From positions 19,817 through 83,816 of the IMG/VR virus record IMGVR_UViG_3300027396_000020: a DNA stretch of 64,000 bases, one strand, 5' to 3'. A program made the position numbers and the translations under genes. The DNA is from a virus. Shown one piece after another: positions 9,379 through 17,806 of this stretch. The notes beneath the pieces were generated by a model. That model did no database searches, was not told the origin of the DNA, and saw only the letters and a list, made by a program, of their open reading frames with translations. Within the stretch, counting starts at the first letter, position 1; every line of letters starts with the position of its first letter.

Positions 9379-10587
9379 TTAACCCAGTACGAAGGTCCAA
9401 AGATTGACATACTCTTCCATTTTATCACGGTTGACTACATCGCCCGGGCCAGTGGCAATAATATAAACGCTGCCATCATAGCACTCTACGTAGCCCTTGT
9501 CAGTATTCCAACGGGTAAATCCAGGTTCTGGGTTTACAGGTGCTTCTGCGTCTGTTCCCGATGGGAGTACAAAGCCATTGCTGTCAGCAAACTTCCAATA
9601 ACCGTTACCTGTACTAGCTAGCTGTAAAGGAGTAGAAGCTGATAGATTAGTGATATCACTGTCTTTGATACTTATATTTTCTATGTTAACGACACCTGTT
9701 CCTGGAGAAAGCGTAAGTGTATCGTTAGTAGCGATGTCAAAAAGAGTATTGTTAACACCGTCAATTTTTGTATTGTTATTAATCGTTAATGCGTTAACAT
9801 TAAGATTAGTAAATCGACGCCATTCTTCAGTGTATATGTTTTGCCACTTCTTACTGGCACTACCAATGTCTACGGTGTTTGTTGTGCTAGGTAATAGATC
9901 TTGTGATATATTTGGAGATATGGTTACTGTATCAGTGGCTTGGTCGCCGATGGTAATATTTCCGCCATTGGCTTTAACATTGCCCTGTACAAATATGTTT
10001 CCAGTAACATCTACATCGCCAACAGTATTAGTAGTAGTTGTAAACTCTACGGTACCCGAACCATTAGGATCAAGCACGATATTTCCATTGCTAAGACTAC
10101 CAATGTAGTTTGCACGTATTTCTAATCCACTGGTCTGTAATATCTTATGCTGGAAGGGAGTTCCAATATCTGCAGGACTGATAGCTAAAGGGCCAGTTAC
10201 TGTACTGAAAGTATTAGGTGCTTGTATTAAAACATTGCCGATCTGTGCTTGTCCGGTAGCTTCTAGCCCTTTGGTTACAATATTCTGACCGGTAAGATCT
10301 AATGCTACAGTTGGGCTGCTGATGTTTATACCGATTCGTTTATTAGTAACGTCTAGGTATAATAGATCAGGGTCGCTGGCGAGATTCCTGAAGGTTAAAT
10401 CAACACCATTCCTTAGAAGGTTGTCTTTTAATAACTTGCCACCGATACGACCTAATGCCGCTGCGGGATTATAGGCGTTATAACTTTCGCCTAGAGCGCC
10501 TTCGCCAGAAGTAATATCATCTAATACTACTGGTTCCTCATCGTTTAAAAATATTGGAGGTCCGCCTCCACCGCCGACTGGTGCCAT
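9379..10587 (-). CDS. Fibre-like virion protein (402 aa)
   Basis: A 402-residue protein with a short Gly/Pro-rich start and the same GRIGGKLLKDNLLRNGVDL block as its downstream paralogue, followed by DLLYLDVTNKRIGIN. The middle is made of beta repeats (VDVTGNIFVQGNVKANGGN), and TVDIGSASKKWQNIYTEEWRR resembles a fibre segment before a terminal domain. The end carries FVLPSGTDAEAP...GFTRWNT...VECYDGSVY, the block's shared motif. The start overlaps the end of the upstream 483-residue gene region (ATA TAA T ATG), so translation is probably coupled. A virion fibre or adhesin subunit is inferred; I cannot place it on head or tail. Confidence 0.8.
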   Translation of the reverse strand: MAPVGGGGGPPIFLNDEEPVVLDDITSGEGALGESYNAYNPAAALGRIGGKLLKDNLLRNGVDLTFRNLASDPDLLYLDVTNKRIGINISSPTVALDLTGQNIVTKGLEATGQAQIGNVLIQAPNTFSTVTGPLAISPADIGTPFQHKILQTSGLEIRANYIGSLSNGNIVLDPNGSGTVEFTTTTNTVGDVDVTGNIFVQGNVKANGGNITIGDQATDTVTISPNISQDLLPSTTNTVDIGSASKKWQNIYTEEWRRFTNLNVNALTINNNTKIDGVNNTLFDIATNDTLTLSPGTGVVNIENISIKDSDITNLSASTPLQLASTGNGYWKFADSNGFVLPSGTDAEAPVNPEPGFTRWNTDKGYVECYDGSVYIIATGPGDVVNRDKMEEYVNLWTFVLG

Positions 10588-10588
10588 A

Positions 10589-12040
10589 TTATATCCAAGT
10601 TACTTCAACATAGTTTCCACCAAACGGTCCAGTGCCAGTGGCAAGGTTAACGCCTGATGTTTGATAAGCATATATTTCAAAATATTCTGTAGGAGCTAGA
10701 GTAAATGTAGTCGAAATACTAATCTGTGGGTAGTCACCTGCTATGGGTACTGTGGTAGATTTAAGTTTGATAACTCCGACTTTTTCTATCCATGCAGCTC
10801 TAAAACCTGCATTGTTTACATCAAAAGGTATACTAAAACTCACATGCACAGATCTAGTTTCGCCGCTGGTGTTTACAAAACGTCCTGGAAATGCATCAAG
10901 TGCTCCTTGATATGTTATACCTGTAGTTGATACTGAATCAACCACTGTGTCAAATTCTATCTTACCTGCTGTGGCATTTGATACTAGCTGTGTAGTAGAA
11001 TGTTTTCTTGTAAATGTAGCTACGGTTCTATGGACGGTATTATTAACAGTTAGTGCAGTTAATGTACCAACGCTGGTAAGACTGCTGTTAACGACATTAG
11101 ATGCTAGTGTTGTGCCAGTTAATGTATTAGATGCTGCAGGAACTGTTATGTCAATCTGTCCGTCAAAAGCAACTCCGTTAATATTCCTTGAAGTCTGTAA
11201 CTTTGTAGCACTGTAGGCATTTCCATCAACGCTGATTCCTGTTAAGGTCTGTGATGCTGGTCCTCTATTAAGTGCTATCTGTGTAGTACCTACATAGAGA
11301 TTGCTGTTACCTAAGACACCGTATGGTATGGTTCCAGTTAAGTTTCCTGCTGTTAGGTTAGTTAAATTTGCTCCGCTGACAGCACCAAAGTTTGCTGACC
11401 ATGTTCCAGTAGTGATAGTTCCTACGCTGACTAGACTAGAGTTGATCACTGCTGGTTTTAGTGTTGTGCCAGATAAAGTGTTAGCATCGGCTGTAACAGT
11501 TATGTTAGCTGAACCGTCAAATGCTACACCGTTGATTGTTCTTGATGTTAAAAGTTTTGTAGCTGTAGCAGCATTTCCAGCAAAACTTCCTGTGGAAATA
11601 ACGTTTCCATTTACTGTTAGATTTCCGTTAACAGTAGTAGCTCGCTGTAAGGTAATCGCTCCAGCATCAGTGGTATCGATAGTATGCCCGTTTAGAGTAA
11701 AACTACCAAAACCCGATCCTGCATTAGAGAAGTTTGTCTGCGCTAGGCTGGCTGGAAATGTGCAGAAAACTGTCTTTGATCCTATGTCAAAGGGTACTAG
11801 TTGATTGTTGTTGCTTGAAGAAAGTACTGAATCTCTAGATAAGGTCGGGCCTACAGAACTATATGTACCGCGTCCGATTTCCCAGTTACCCACAGTATCA
11901 GTGATACCGTAGTAGGTTTCATTTCCATTGCCCACTGCTTCAAAGCTCTGGAATCCTGGAACTGTATTTTCTAATGTTAAAGAGCCCGTACCAACTGTAC
12001 GAGTCCTTGCTTTTACTCTATCTTTGATGACTAATGCCAT
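10589..12040 (-). CDS. Tail-fibre-like protein with INGVAFDGS repeats and a C1q-like end
   Basis: A 483-residue protein. The N-terminal ~95 residues (MALVIKDRVKARTRT...GFQSFEAVGNGNETYYGI...WEIGRGTYS...VFCTFPA) match a conserved module found at the start of many phage fibre proteins. The centre has two copies of T(S)R.INGV.FDG..DITV separated by ~110 residues, a repeat also found in the fibre at 61593-63809. The last ~120 residues (from STTGITYQGALDAFPGRF to YVEVTWI) look like a C1q/TNF-type trimeric jelly roll. The ATG at 12040 has GGAG seven bases upstream and a late box AATAAATA ending about 25 bases before it. It probably starts its own late transcript and acts in host binding. Confidence 0.85.
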   Translation of the reverse strand: MALVIKDRVKARTRTVGTGSLTLENTVPGFQSFEAVGNGNETYYGITDTVGNWEIGRGTYSSVGPTLSRDSVLSSSNNNQLVPFDIGSKTVFCTFPASLAQTNFSNAGSGFGSFTLNGHTIDTTDAGAITLQRATTVNGNLTVNGNVISTGSFAGNAATATKLLTSRTINGVAFDGSANITVTADANTLSGTTLKPAVINSSLVSVGTITTGTWSANFGAVSGANLTNLTAGNLTGTIPYGVLGNSNLYVGTTQIALNRGPASQTLTGISVDGNAYSATKLQTSRNINGVAFDGQIDITVPAASNTLTGTTLASNVVNSSLTSVGTLTALTVNNTVHRTVATFTRKHSTTQLVSNATAGKIEFDTVVDSVSTTGITYQGALDAFPGRFVNTSGETRSVHVSFSIPFDVNNAGFRAAWIEKVGVIKLKSTTVPIAGDYPQISISTTFTLAPTEYFEIYAYQTSGVNLATGTGPFGGNYVEVTWI

Positions 12041-12064
12041 TACGTATCTCCAACCCGATACGTA

Positions 12065-12072
12065 TATTTATT
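12065..12072 (-). promoter_or_regulatory. Late promoter box for the 483-aa fibre gene
   Basis: The minus strand reads AATAAATA here (7 of 8 match to T4 TATAAATA). A start about 6 bases downstream gives a leader of about 19 bases containing GGAG before the ATG at 12040. Confidence 0.5.
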
Positions 12073-12082
12073 GCTATTTGGA

Positions 12083-12586
12083 TTATCTAGAGAATCCAAG
12101 ATAGACGGTAATATCGGCGCCGATTGGTGGGGGGCTTGTAAACTGTAGCCAGGCGTTGCCTGTGCCCTGGTAGTTATAGAGAATATTGAAGTTTGAGACA
12201 GAAATCTGCCATACATTTCCTACAAGAACAATAATCGCATCGTCCTGTGGAGGGCTCGATAATAATGGTCCAAACTCTGTGGTGCTGGCATCACCAGGTC
12301 CAAGTGTTTGTTTTTGGATAGCGTTTGAAGCCGGTGCTGATACAACCTGCCAAACACCCAAAACATATGCTTCGATAGCGTTGGTTGTTGTGTTGTAGCG
12401 TATGTAACCGTTGCTATCACCGTTAGGAACTTTTACTCCGCTGACCTTGGGTCGTTGACCTGTAGTTCCTTTTGGCAGCATCAGACCGCCTGTGGCATTG
12501 GTCACTTGACGACCAAACTCGTTGGTAAACAAAGTTTGATCAGTAAGGCCAAAACGGCTGATATTTTTTTGCTTAAGAAACTTCAT
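12083..12586 (-). CDS. Small virion protein with the shared LPKGTTGQRP...RYNT motif
   Basis: A 167-residue protein. Residues ~30-85 contain GGLMLPKGTTGQRP...GYIRYNTTTNAIEAYVLGVW, the same motif that ends the 349- and 402-residue fibres, followed by a Ser/Thr/Pro linker and a C-terminal beta domain (WLQFTSPPPIGADITVYLGF). The ATG at 12586 overlaps the TGA of the upstream 122-residue gene (ATGA), a coupling arrangement. The combination suggests a fibre-associated capping or adaptor subunit. No family name can be given, and function is inferred only from motif sharing and operon position. Confidence 0.7.
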   Translation of the reverse strand: MKFLKQKNISRFGLTDQTLFTNEFGRQVTNATGGLMLPKGTTGQRPKVSGVKVPNGDSNGYIRYNTTTNAIEAYVLGVWQVVSAPASNAIQKQTLGPGDASTTEFGPLLSSPPQDDAIIVLVGNVWQISVSNFNILYNYQGTGNAWLQFTSPPPIGADITVYLGFSR

Positions 12587-12951
12587 ACTGGCAACGAGCT
12601 CACTGTTACGGCTAGAACGTTAGCTGCCGATGTACCTACCCAGATTTCATCGTTACCATCTAGAACGATACGTTCTTCGCTAAAGAATACCGTTTCGCCT
12701 GCAGGCACGATAAGACTGTTTACTACTTGGTTAGAAGTGCTATAACTGCTGCCCGATTTGACCAAATAAATGTTGACTGTTACAGAGTTTACAGTTTCAT
12801 CAGTGATTGTTACTGCTGCGGTGTTACAGAGCATGATAGTAGTTACCGCTGAAACTTGTGCAGTTCCTCCCACAGCGCCGGTAGTGGTACTTTTAAAAAC
12901 CCTTACTGGAACTGTTATTGATGTCGATGTGCTTAATGTACTTGTTATCAT
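12583..12951 (-). CDS. Small beta-rich virion protein (122 aa)
   Basis: A 122-residue protein very rich in Val, Thr and Ser, predicted all-beta. The stretch SLIVPAGETVFFSEERIVL plus a closing strand pair resembles the 110-residue protein at 7838-8170, so they may be two versions of the same small Ig- or jelly-roll-like domain. AAGAGATAGAC precedes the ATG at 12951, and the gene overlaps the next one by 4 bases (ATGA). Function is unknown. Its place inside an operon of fibre-like proteins points to a virion component. Confidence 0.65.
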   Translation of the reverse strand: MITSTLSTSTSITVPVRVFKSTTTGAVGGTAQVSAVTTIMLCNTAAVTITDETVNSVTVNIYLVKSGSSYSTSNQVVNSLIVPAGETVFFSEERIVLDGNDEIWVGTSAANVLAVTVSSLPV

Positions 12952-12960
12952 GTCTATCTC

Positions 12961-13935
12961 TTAAAATATCATGCTTAGAACCAATGCTCTATTCTTACTT
13001 ATTAATTCTCCACTGTATGATGTATTCACAAATGAAAGTCCTGTAGAACCAAGTCCTACAGGAGAACTATAAAATAATGTTGAGCTAGAGATTGTAGCTG
13101 GGGTAACATTAATAGTTTCTAGTTGTAGAGCATAGTTTGTTTTAATTTTACCTGTGCCCTGTGTTCTTAAACTAATATCACCGTTGGTTAGATTATTTGT
13201 TATTTCGTTAGCGTTAAACTCAAGTCCTTGGATTACAGCTCTGTTGCTGTAAAACTGTGATGTAAGAACGCCATCTATTAACACAGATACCGCACTTTCA
13301 CCGAAAGTCGAATACCCTGTATTAGCTATAATATAGTTTAGAGAACCGCTAACATCTTTGTCTGTTGCGATTACTCTCGTATTTGAACTAGTAATCTGGA
13401 AGGACGGACTATTTTGAATAGCATAGTCAACATAGCCTTTGTTAGTTAGAATGGTGTCATCATTTCTAGCCAGTACCTGTCCGGTATAGTTAGATGTACC
13501 AGTTACTTTAACAACACCATTACCTGTTCCGATTAGAGTAAGATCTCCACCGTCGGTATCTGAGTTTGTTAGAATATTTTTTACTTTTATTTTACTGTTG
13601 CTGTAGTTAAAAGCGCCGCCAACAACACCTTGAGGAAATAACCAAGTCTGTGTTACTTCATCAAAAATAATTCCTGCGGGTGCGAGTGTTCCTCGATCTA
13701 CCTGTACTCCAGAATAGCGTAGAGTTACACCCGCTCCGGTTTCACCATAGTTAACAGTAATGATGTTATCTTTAACGTTTAAGTTATCAGACGAAACAGT
13801 TAGATTCGTTCCTTTGACGATAAGATTACCAGTGACTAATACCGTTCCTACTTGAGGACCGGTATCTAGAGTGATGATGTGACCATCACCTGTCTTAATC
13901 TTATAATCGCCGTTGGTTTGAACTACTTGTCCCAT
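12961..13935 (-). CDS. Fibre-like structural protein (324 aa)
   Basis: A 324-residue beta-rich protein. The N-terminus (MGQVVQTNGDYKIKTGDGHI, then VTGNLIVKGTNLTVSSDNLN, VKDNIITVNYGE) carries the pattern 'dissociated repeat strand plus DNIITVN' also seen in the plus-strand fibre at 59688 (TVTVEDKNIVLAKTTG). The middle has GVTLRYSGVQVDRG and FDEVTQTWLFP, and the rest alternates short strands and Gly/Ser turns (NGDISLRTQGTGKIKTNYAL). AAGGAATCATA precedes the ATG at 13935. The gene lies 12 bases after the 164-residue gene. A virion fibre or adhesin role is likely, but the attachment site is not known. Confidence 0.75.
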   Translation of the reverse strand: MGQVVQTNGDYKIKTGDGHIITLDTGPQVGTVLVTGNLIVKGTNLTVSSDNLNVKDNIITVNYGETGAGVTLRYSGVQVDRGTLAPAGIIFDEVTQTWLFPQGVVGGAFNYSNSKIKVKNILTNSDTDGGDLTLIGTGNGVVKVTGTSNYTGQVLARNDDTILTNKGYVDYAIQNSPSFQITSSNTRVIATDKDVSGSLNYIIANTGYSTFGESAVSVLIDGVLTSQFYSNRAVIQGLEFNANEITNNLTNGDISLRTQGTGKIKTNYALQLETINVTPATISSSTLFYSSPVGLGSTGLSFVNTSYSGELISKNRALVLSMIF

Positions 13936-13947
13936 TATGATTCCTTA

Positions 13948-14442
13948 TTAGCTCTTAGCAGTGATTGGTGTCAATACGATATAATCTGCTGAAGAGTCGT
14001 TGGATAGATACCATGTATAACGCTTTTCATCGTGGTTAGTAGAACTGGTGCTATCTTCGCTGTCCCAGAATCCGTTACTGTTTAATACTGGACTGCTTGG
14101 AAATCCTACAGCAGTTGTTCTTGTGATTTTGGCGATTGGAACTAGGTTGGCTGTAACCTGTGCACCTTGTCCGCCTGCGCTAACATCATAACCACGAATA
14201 CGCATTTCTCCTGCGGCATTTGGTGTTGTGTCAACTAAAGAACATGTCTTATAGTTAGCTGTAGTTCCAATGTCCCCTACGCGGCAAACTACGAAAGTTC
14301 TTGCACCTCTTTGCTTGATGATAACACCATCAGTTTGGTTTGTTGAACCATCATAAAACTCGCACTTGATACCAGCTCCGCTGTTAACATATGTGCCTAG
14401 TACTTCTGTACCGTTAATATCTTTCTTTAATGGGCGTGCCAT
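13948..14442 (-). CDS. Conserved-looking small virion protein (164 aa), probably abundant
   Basis: A 164-residue protein beginning MARPLKKDINGTEVLGTYVNSG, with IIKQRGARTFVVCRVGD in the middle and a YTWYLSND...YIVLTPITAKS end. The style is that of small structural proteins of T4-like marine phages, but I cannot name its function. Expression signals are strong: its own late-promoter box (14526-14533), a leader of roughly 75-80 bases with a GCGG-AACCAA-CCGC hairpin, and a perfect AAGGAG 7 bases before the ATG at 14442. It follows gp23 and a small helical gene. These signals suggest an abundant head or tail decoration protein, which is an inference. Confidence 0.75.
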   Translation of the reverse strand: MARPLKKDINGTEVLGTYVNSGAGIKCEFYDGSTNQTDGVIIKQRGARTFVVCRVGDIGTTANYKTCSLVDTTPNAAGEMRIRGYDVSAGGQGAQVTANLVPIAKITRTTAVGFPSSPVLNSNGFWDSEDSTSSTNHDEKRYTWYLSNDSSADYIVLTPITAKS

Positions 14443-14525
14443 TTGTTTTCTCCTTGTGACGTTCTAGGTCTACGCGGTTGGTTCCGCATAAGTCCGAACT
14501 GTGCCGGCTCTTATATTAGACAAAG

Positions 14526-14533
14526 TATTTATC
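14526..14533 (-). promoter_or_regulatory. Late promoter box for the 164-aa virion protein
   Basis: The minus strand reads GATAAATAC, 7 of 8 matches to the late consensus. The box overlaps the TAA stop codon of the upstream 89-residue gene. The resulting leader to 14442 is about 77 bases and can fold a GCGG/CCGC hairpin. Confidence 0.5.
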
Positions 14534-14798
14534 TTTGGCTGAGTAAAGCCATAACTTGGGCTTTTTCAGCCTGCAGGATCACACGATTTATTTCATTTAT
14601 TTCGTCTTGGGCACGTTCTAAAAATCTACGTTGCTTGGTCTGTCTATAATGTACTAGTGCTATGCTGTAGTTTTGTATATGGGTTTCGATGATATTTTCT
14701 ATCTTATCAACATCGTGTTTAAACATAGGAAACTGTCTGCGCCAAGAGTCCATTAAACTCCTAGCTTTGTTAAAATCGTCTTCAGAATGTATTTCCAC
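14529..14798 (-). CDS. Small helical protein of unknown function (89 aa)
   Basis: An 89-residue, probably all-helical protein (DDFNKARSLMDSWRRQF...KIENIIETHIQNY...FLERAQDEINEINRV) with a charged coiled-coil character. The start is GTG at 14798; there is no Shine-Dalgarno sequence because the upstream bases are a CTTAAATA box only 5 bases away, so it may be translated from a leaderless message. It comes just after the gp23 terminator hairpin and before the 164-residue virion gene. The family is not recognised; it could be a small head or core protein. Confidence 0.55.
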   Translation of the reverse strand: MEIHSEDDFNKARSLMDSWRRQFPMFKHDVDKIENIIETHIQNYSIALVHYRQTKQRRFLERAQDEINEINRVILQAEKAQVMALLSQR

Positions 14799-14803
14799 GC
14801 AGA

Positions 14804-14811
14804 TATTTAAG
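14804..14811 (-). promoter_or_regulatory. Candidate late promoter abutting a GTG start
   Basis: The minus strand reads CTTAAATA (6 of 8), followed by TCTGC and then the GTG at 14798. A start about 6 bases past the box would coincide with the first base of the codon. Confidence 0.3.
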
Positions 14812-14817
14812 TCAAAA

Positions 14818-14841
14818 AGAAAGCCCCTTGCGGGGCTTTCT
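14818..14841 (-). terminator. Rho-independent terminator after gp23
   Basis: A perfect 10-bp stem AGAAAGCCCC / GGGGCTTTCT with a 4-base loop. On the minus strand it is followed by TTTTTG, 25 bases past the gp23 stop. It would end or attenuate the capsid transcript before the fibre block. Confidence 0.85.
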
Positions 14842-14866
14842 GATCGTTTATTAATCGTGTTATCGA

Positions 14867-16036
14867 TTAAGCAAAACGTAGATTTGCAGATGTTACAGCA
14901 ACCTTGCCTAGGTAGTCAGCTGCGTTACCTAGAGACGAAGCAGTATTTGTAAGTTCAACATAACCATAACGTGTCATGAAGCTTACGACTGGTTCGAAGG
15001 TTGATGGATCTAGCACAACACCGCTTGACATCAATGGGATGTATGGGCAGTAGAATGCTGCTGCATCGCTTTCGCTTGAACCCTTGTAACCAACTAGAAC
15101 ATCGTCAGATGTTGCATAGCCGTTTACATAAACACGCATTGCGCTGTTCAATGTACCAACGAACTTGGTGTTTGTTGGAGCTTCGAAAGTTCCTTCTGTT
15201 GTACGTGCAAATGCTGAAGTAGTTGCACTCTGTAGCAGTGTCAAGGTTGTTGGGGAAACAACAGCCCAGTTACCTGCGCCGCGACGTGTACGCTGAGCGA
15301 TCAAGTTAGCAACACGGTTGATTTGAACTGCCAATGCGGCATGCTCGTCACCAACGAATGTAGCTGTACCTGAAACTGCGTTCTGGTCGTATGTTAGCAC
15401 TGTACCTGCTAAGTTATTTAGGCTACCAATAACTTCCTGGTCGATTTCAGCAGTGATTTCTTGAGCCAAAGCTGCCATGATTTCAGCTTCGATGTCAATG
15501 CCTTGTTGGGCTTGTGCATCTTGAGCTGCTTCAAATGTCCAGCGAGCTGACAACTTACGTGTCTTCGCTTCGACAGTTTGTTTCAAGATTTGAATGCTTA
15601 GTCTGTTACCAGCTACGCCTTCCATTGCTGCTGTAGTAGCTGCTTTGTCAGACTTGCTGCCAGAATAGCCTTCAGCAATCTTGAATGGGCTTAGTGCCTC
15701 ATCACCAGCTGTGATATCAGTACCACTTGTGCTGTTAAAGCTGTCGCTGTAACGAACACGTAGAGTGTGGATCTGACCAACTGGGCCAGTTAGTGGCTGT
15801 ACGCCTACCAACTCGTTAGCAATAACGGTTGGCATTACACGTCTGATCACTGGAAGGATCACACGATTTAGTGTTGCAATATTGCCAGCGGAAGTAGCAC
15901 CAGCAGTAGCAGCTTCTGCGAGATACTTGCGGGTATTCTCTAGAGTTGTTGCCATTACTGAACGCTTGTTACCTTGTAGGCCTTCAAGTAGTGCCTCTTT
16001 GGTTTCCGACCAGCGTGACTCGAGTAGTTGTGACAT
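14867..16036 (-). CDS. gp23: Major capsid protein gp23
   Basis: A 389-residue T4-type major capsid protein with the HK97 fold. It forms the hexamers of the head shell after assembly on the gp22 scaffold. The N-terminus MSQLLESRWSETKEALLEG and the region NRVILPVIRRVMPTVIANELV, followed by QPLTGPVGQIHTLRVRYS, are signatures of gp23. A gp21 protease site, L-A-E|A after residue 41 (KYLAE|AATAG), would remove the propeptide as in T4. At 389 residues it is much shorter than T4 gp23 (521), consistent with lack of the inserted domain. AAGGAG precedes the ATG at 16036. It follows gp22 directly and is ended by the hairpin at 14818-14841. Confidence 0.97.
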   Translation of the reverse strand: MSQLLESRWSETKEALLEGLQGNKRSVMATTLENTRKYLAEAATAGATSAGNIATLNRVILPVIRRVMPTVIANELVGVQPLTGPVGQIHTLRVRYSDSFNSTSGTDITAGDEALSPFKIAEGYSGSKSDKAATTAAMEGVAGNRLSIQILKQTVEAKTRKLSARWTFEAAQDAQAQQGIDIEAEIMAALAQEITAEIDQEVIGSLNNLAGTVLTYDQNAVSGTATFVGDEHAALAVQINRVANLIAQRTRRGAGNWAVVSPTTLTLLQSATTSAFARTTEGTFEAPTNTKFVGTLNSAMRVYVNGYATSDDVLVGYKGSSESDAAAFYCPYIPLMSSGVVLDPSTFEPVVSFMTRYGYVELTNTASSLGNAADYLGKVAVTSANLRFA

Positions 16037-16047
16037 TATAGTTCTCC

Positions 16048-17148
16048 TTAAACTTTTAGTCCCGCAAGCCTGCGGATGTCAAAGATTTCGGCAGTCTTGG
16101 TTTCTGTGCCGCCGAAAGTTTGTGCCTGTTCTTTATTGCCTGTGATTTCTTTCGCCTCTGTTAGTGCTTTCTTCGCTGGCGCACTTGCTCCGTTCATAAC
16201 GGCTGGCAAGTACTTGTCGAAAGCTGCACGTAGCTTTTCAGTTTGTACTGATTCAAGTAACTCTTTCATTACTGTACGCTTGTCACCAGCTAGCGGGTTT
16301 AGCAACTCAGACATGATGTCTTTGCGCTGTGCCGATTCCTTGATGATTCGTAGTTCACGATCTTTTTCAGCTACTTGGGTTTGTGTTTCTGCAACAATTT
16401 TAGCTGCTTCTTCCAACTCAATTTCCTTCTGCGCTACTACTTTTAATAGTTTTGCAGTTTCGGATTTTTCATTTAGATGACTTGCAGCGTATTCGCTGGC
16501 AAACGATTCAAAGATCCTGCGACCAAAGTCATTCTTGCGAGCTGCGTCGATATCTTCCTTAAGCTGTGACATTTCAGAACGCAGTCCTTTTGCGACTGTT
16601 TCTTCAATGATACTTGCTGACTTGTTGATGAAATCTTTCTTGATAGCTTCAAACTTAGCTTTGCTGTCACGGATTAAACGTACTTTAGTTTCAGCTAGGT
16701 CTTTCTTGTCAGCGTGGAATTCTGCGATTTCTTTCGCCAGTGCGTCCACGATAAAGGATTCATATCTTGCGATATTCTCTGCAACTGCTTTACGATCTGC
16801 GTGTAGTTCTGACAGTTCTTTGTTTAAGTTACGCAATACAAATGACTCCAACACTTTCGCATCTTCGGTCATCTTTTTGGCATACTTAGCACGAGCTTCG
16901 ATTAGGCTGTTGCGGTCTTCTGCAAACTCACCTAGTTCTGCTTGTAGACGATCTGTAAGCATGGCTTCGACAGCTTCTGTCATAGCCTGCTTGTCATATT
17001 CGTATTTCTGTGCAAATTCTTCACGTAGCGTAGCAGTGACTTGTTCACGGTTTTCTTGAATCCTTGCTTCCCAAGCGGATTCAATTTCCGATTTGATTTC
17101 TTCGGAAATCACATTGTTTTCAAACAACTGTTTTACGATATCTAACAT
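16048..17148 (-). CDS. gp22: Prohead scaffolding core protein gp22
   Basis: A 366-residue, highly charged, almost wholly helical protein placed between the protease and capsid genes, as in T4. It starts MLDIVKQLFENNVISEEIKSE, typical of gp22-type scaffolds. Residues ~70-210 hold a degenerate ~35-residue coiled-coil repeat (EL.E...DRN.L.EA..KY; EL.EL.ADRKAVAENIARYE; EI.EF.ADKKDLAETK). Near the C-terminus L-T-E|A (KKALTEAKE) matches the gp21 cleavage rule, as expected for a scaffold digested during maturation. AAGGAG lies 7 bases before the ATG at 17148. It is longer than T4 gp22 (269), and the extra length appears to be the repeat. Confidence 0.95.
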   Translation of the reverse strand: MLDIVKQLFENNVISEEIKSEIESAWEARIQENREQVTATLREEFAQKYEYDKQAMTEAVEAMLTDRLQAELGEFAEDRNSLIEARAKYAKKMTEDAKVLESFVLRNLNKELSELHADRKAVAENIARYESFIVDALAKEIAEFHADKKDLAETKVRLIRDSKAKFEAIKKDFINKSASIIEETVAKGLRSEMSQLKEDIDAARKNDFGRRIFESFASEYAASHLNEKSETAKLLKVVAQKEIELEEAAKIVAETQTQVAEKDRELRIIKESAQRKDIMSELLNPLAGDKRTVMKELLESVQTEKLRAAFDKYLPAVMNGASAPAKKALTEAKEITGNKEQAQTFGGTETKTAEIFDIRRLAGLKV

Positions 17149-17161
17149 GTGATTCTCCTTG

Positions 17162-17791
17162 TTATCTCAGTTTCTTGATGATTCTCACCAAGCTTTCTGC
17201 TATGTATTTTTGTGCCTTTGGATCGCCTTGGACTTCTTGTGCTATTTTAAATGCCTGATAACCACCTGTGTTGTTCATCAGATGTTCATATACTGGAGTG
17301 GGATAAGCGCCTGGGGCGCTTGGTTGTGCGACTACATCCACTGTGATTATTTCAAATCCTTGTACATTTCCGCTATTGTCGACTTCGCCTGAGCCTCGAC
17401 TGGAAACGCCAAGTTTAACTCCCGACTCCAACATTGTCTGTACTAGTTGACCCATTGGAGTAGGGAGTATTTTAAGTTTTCCGTAGCCGTTAGGACCGTC
17501 CATCCACATCTTCGTGATCATGTGCGAAACACGATCTAGATTGATGCGTAAATCTTGAGGATGATCAACTTCTCCTAGCACGGAGTAACCACCAGCGATC
17601 TGTTCGTTGAGAGTCTTGACAGCCTTGCCAATCTCTTGAGAAGAATAAACACGTTGATTTGCATTCCTAATGTCGCCCTGAATGCAAATCCCGTTGAGAT
17701 ACAGCGACTTTTTACCGTCGCTGCCTTCGTCTCTCTCAAGGACAATCTTAGCCTGGTCGTAACTCAAATGTTCTGCTAGAGTAGTTTTCAC
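17162..17791 (-). CDS. gp21: Prohead core protease gp21
   Basis: A 209-residue serine protease of the T4 gp21 (herpesvirus assemblin-like) family, which digests the scaffold and trims capsid proteins at (L/I)xE|(A/G/S) sites. Expected catalytic residues are visible: His77 in LGEVDHPQD, Ser130/131 in LGVSSRGSG, and an acidic partner near TVDVVAQPS at ~152. The start is GTG at 17791, with AGGA about 12 bases upstream. The length matches T4 gp21 (212). It lies 15 bases after the acidic core gene and 13 bases before gp22, in the conserved head-gene order. Confidence 0.95.
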   Translation of the reverse strand: MKTTLAEHLSYDQAKIVLERDEGSDGKKSLYLNGICIQGDIRNANQRVYSSQEIGKAVKTLNEQIAGGYSVLGEVDHPQDLRINLDRVSHMITKMWMDGPNGYGKLKILPTPMGQLVQTMLESGVKLGVSSRGSGEVDNSGNVQGFEIITVDVVAQPSAPGAYPTPVYEHLMNNTGGYQAFKIAQEVQGDPKAQKYIAESLVRIIKKLR

Positions 17792-17806
17792 CGGTTTACG
17801 ATCCTA

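Noticed and set aside
16535-17059. 174-residue plus-strand frame inside gp22
   Set aside because: It lies opposite the strongly supported scaffold gene, and Ser/Ala-rich translation is expected from antisense of helical coding DNA.
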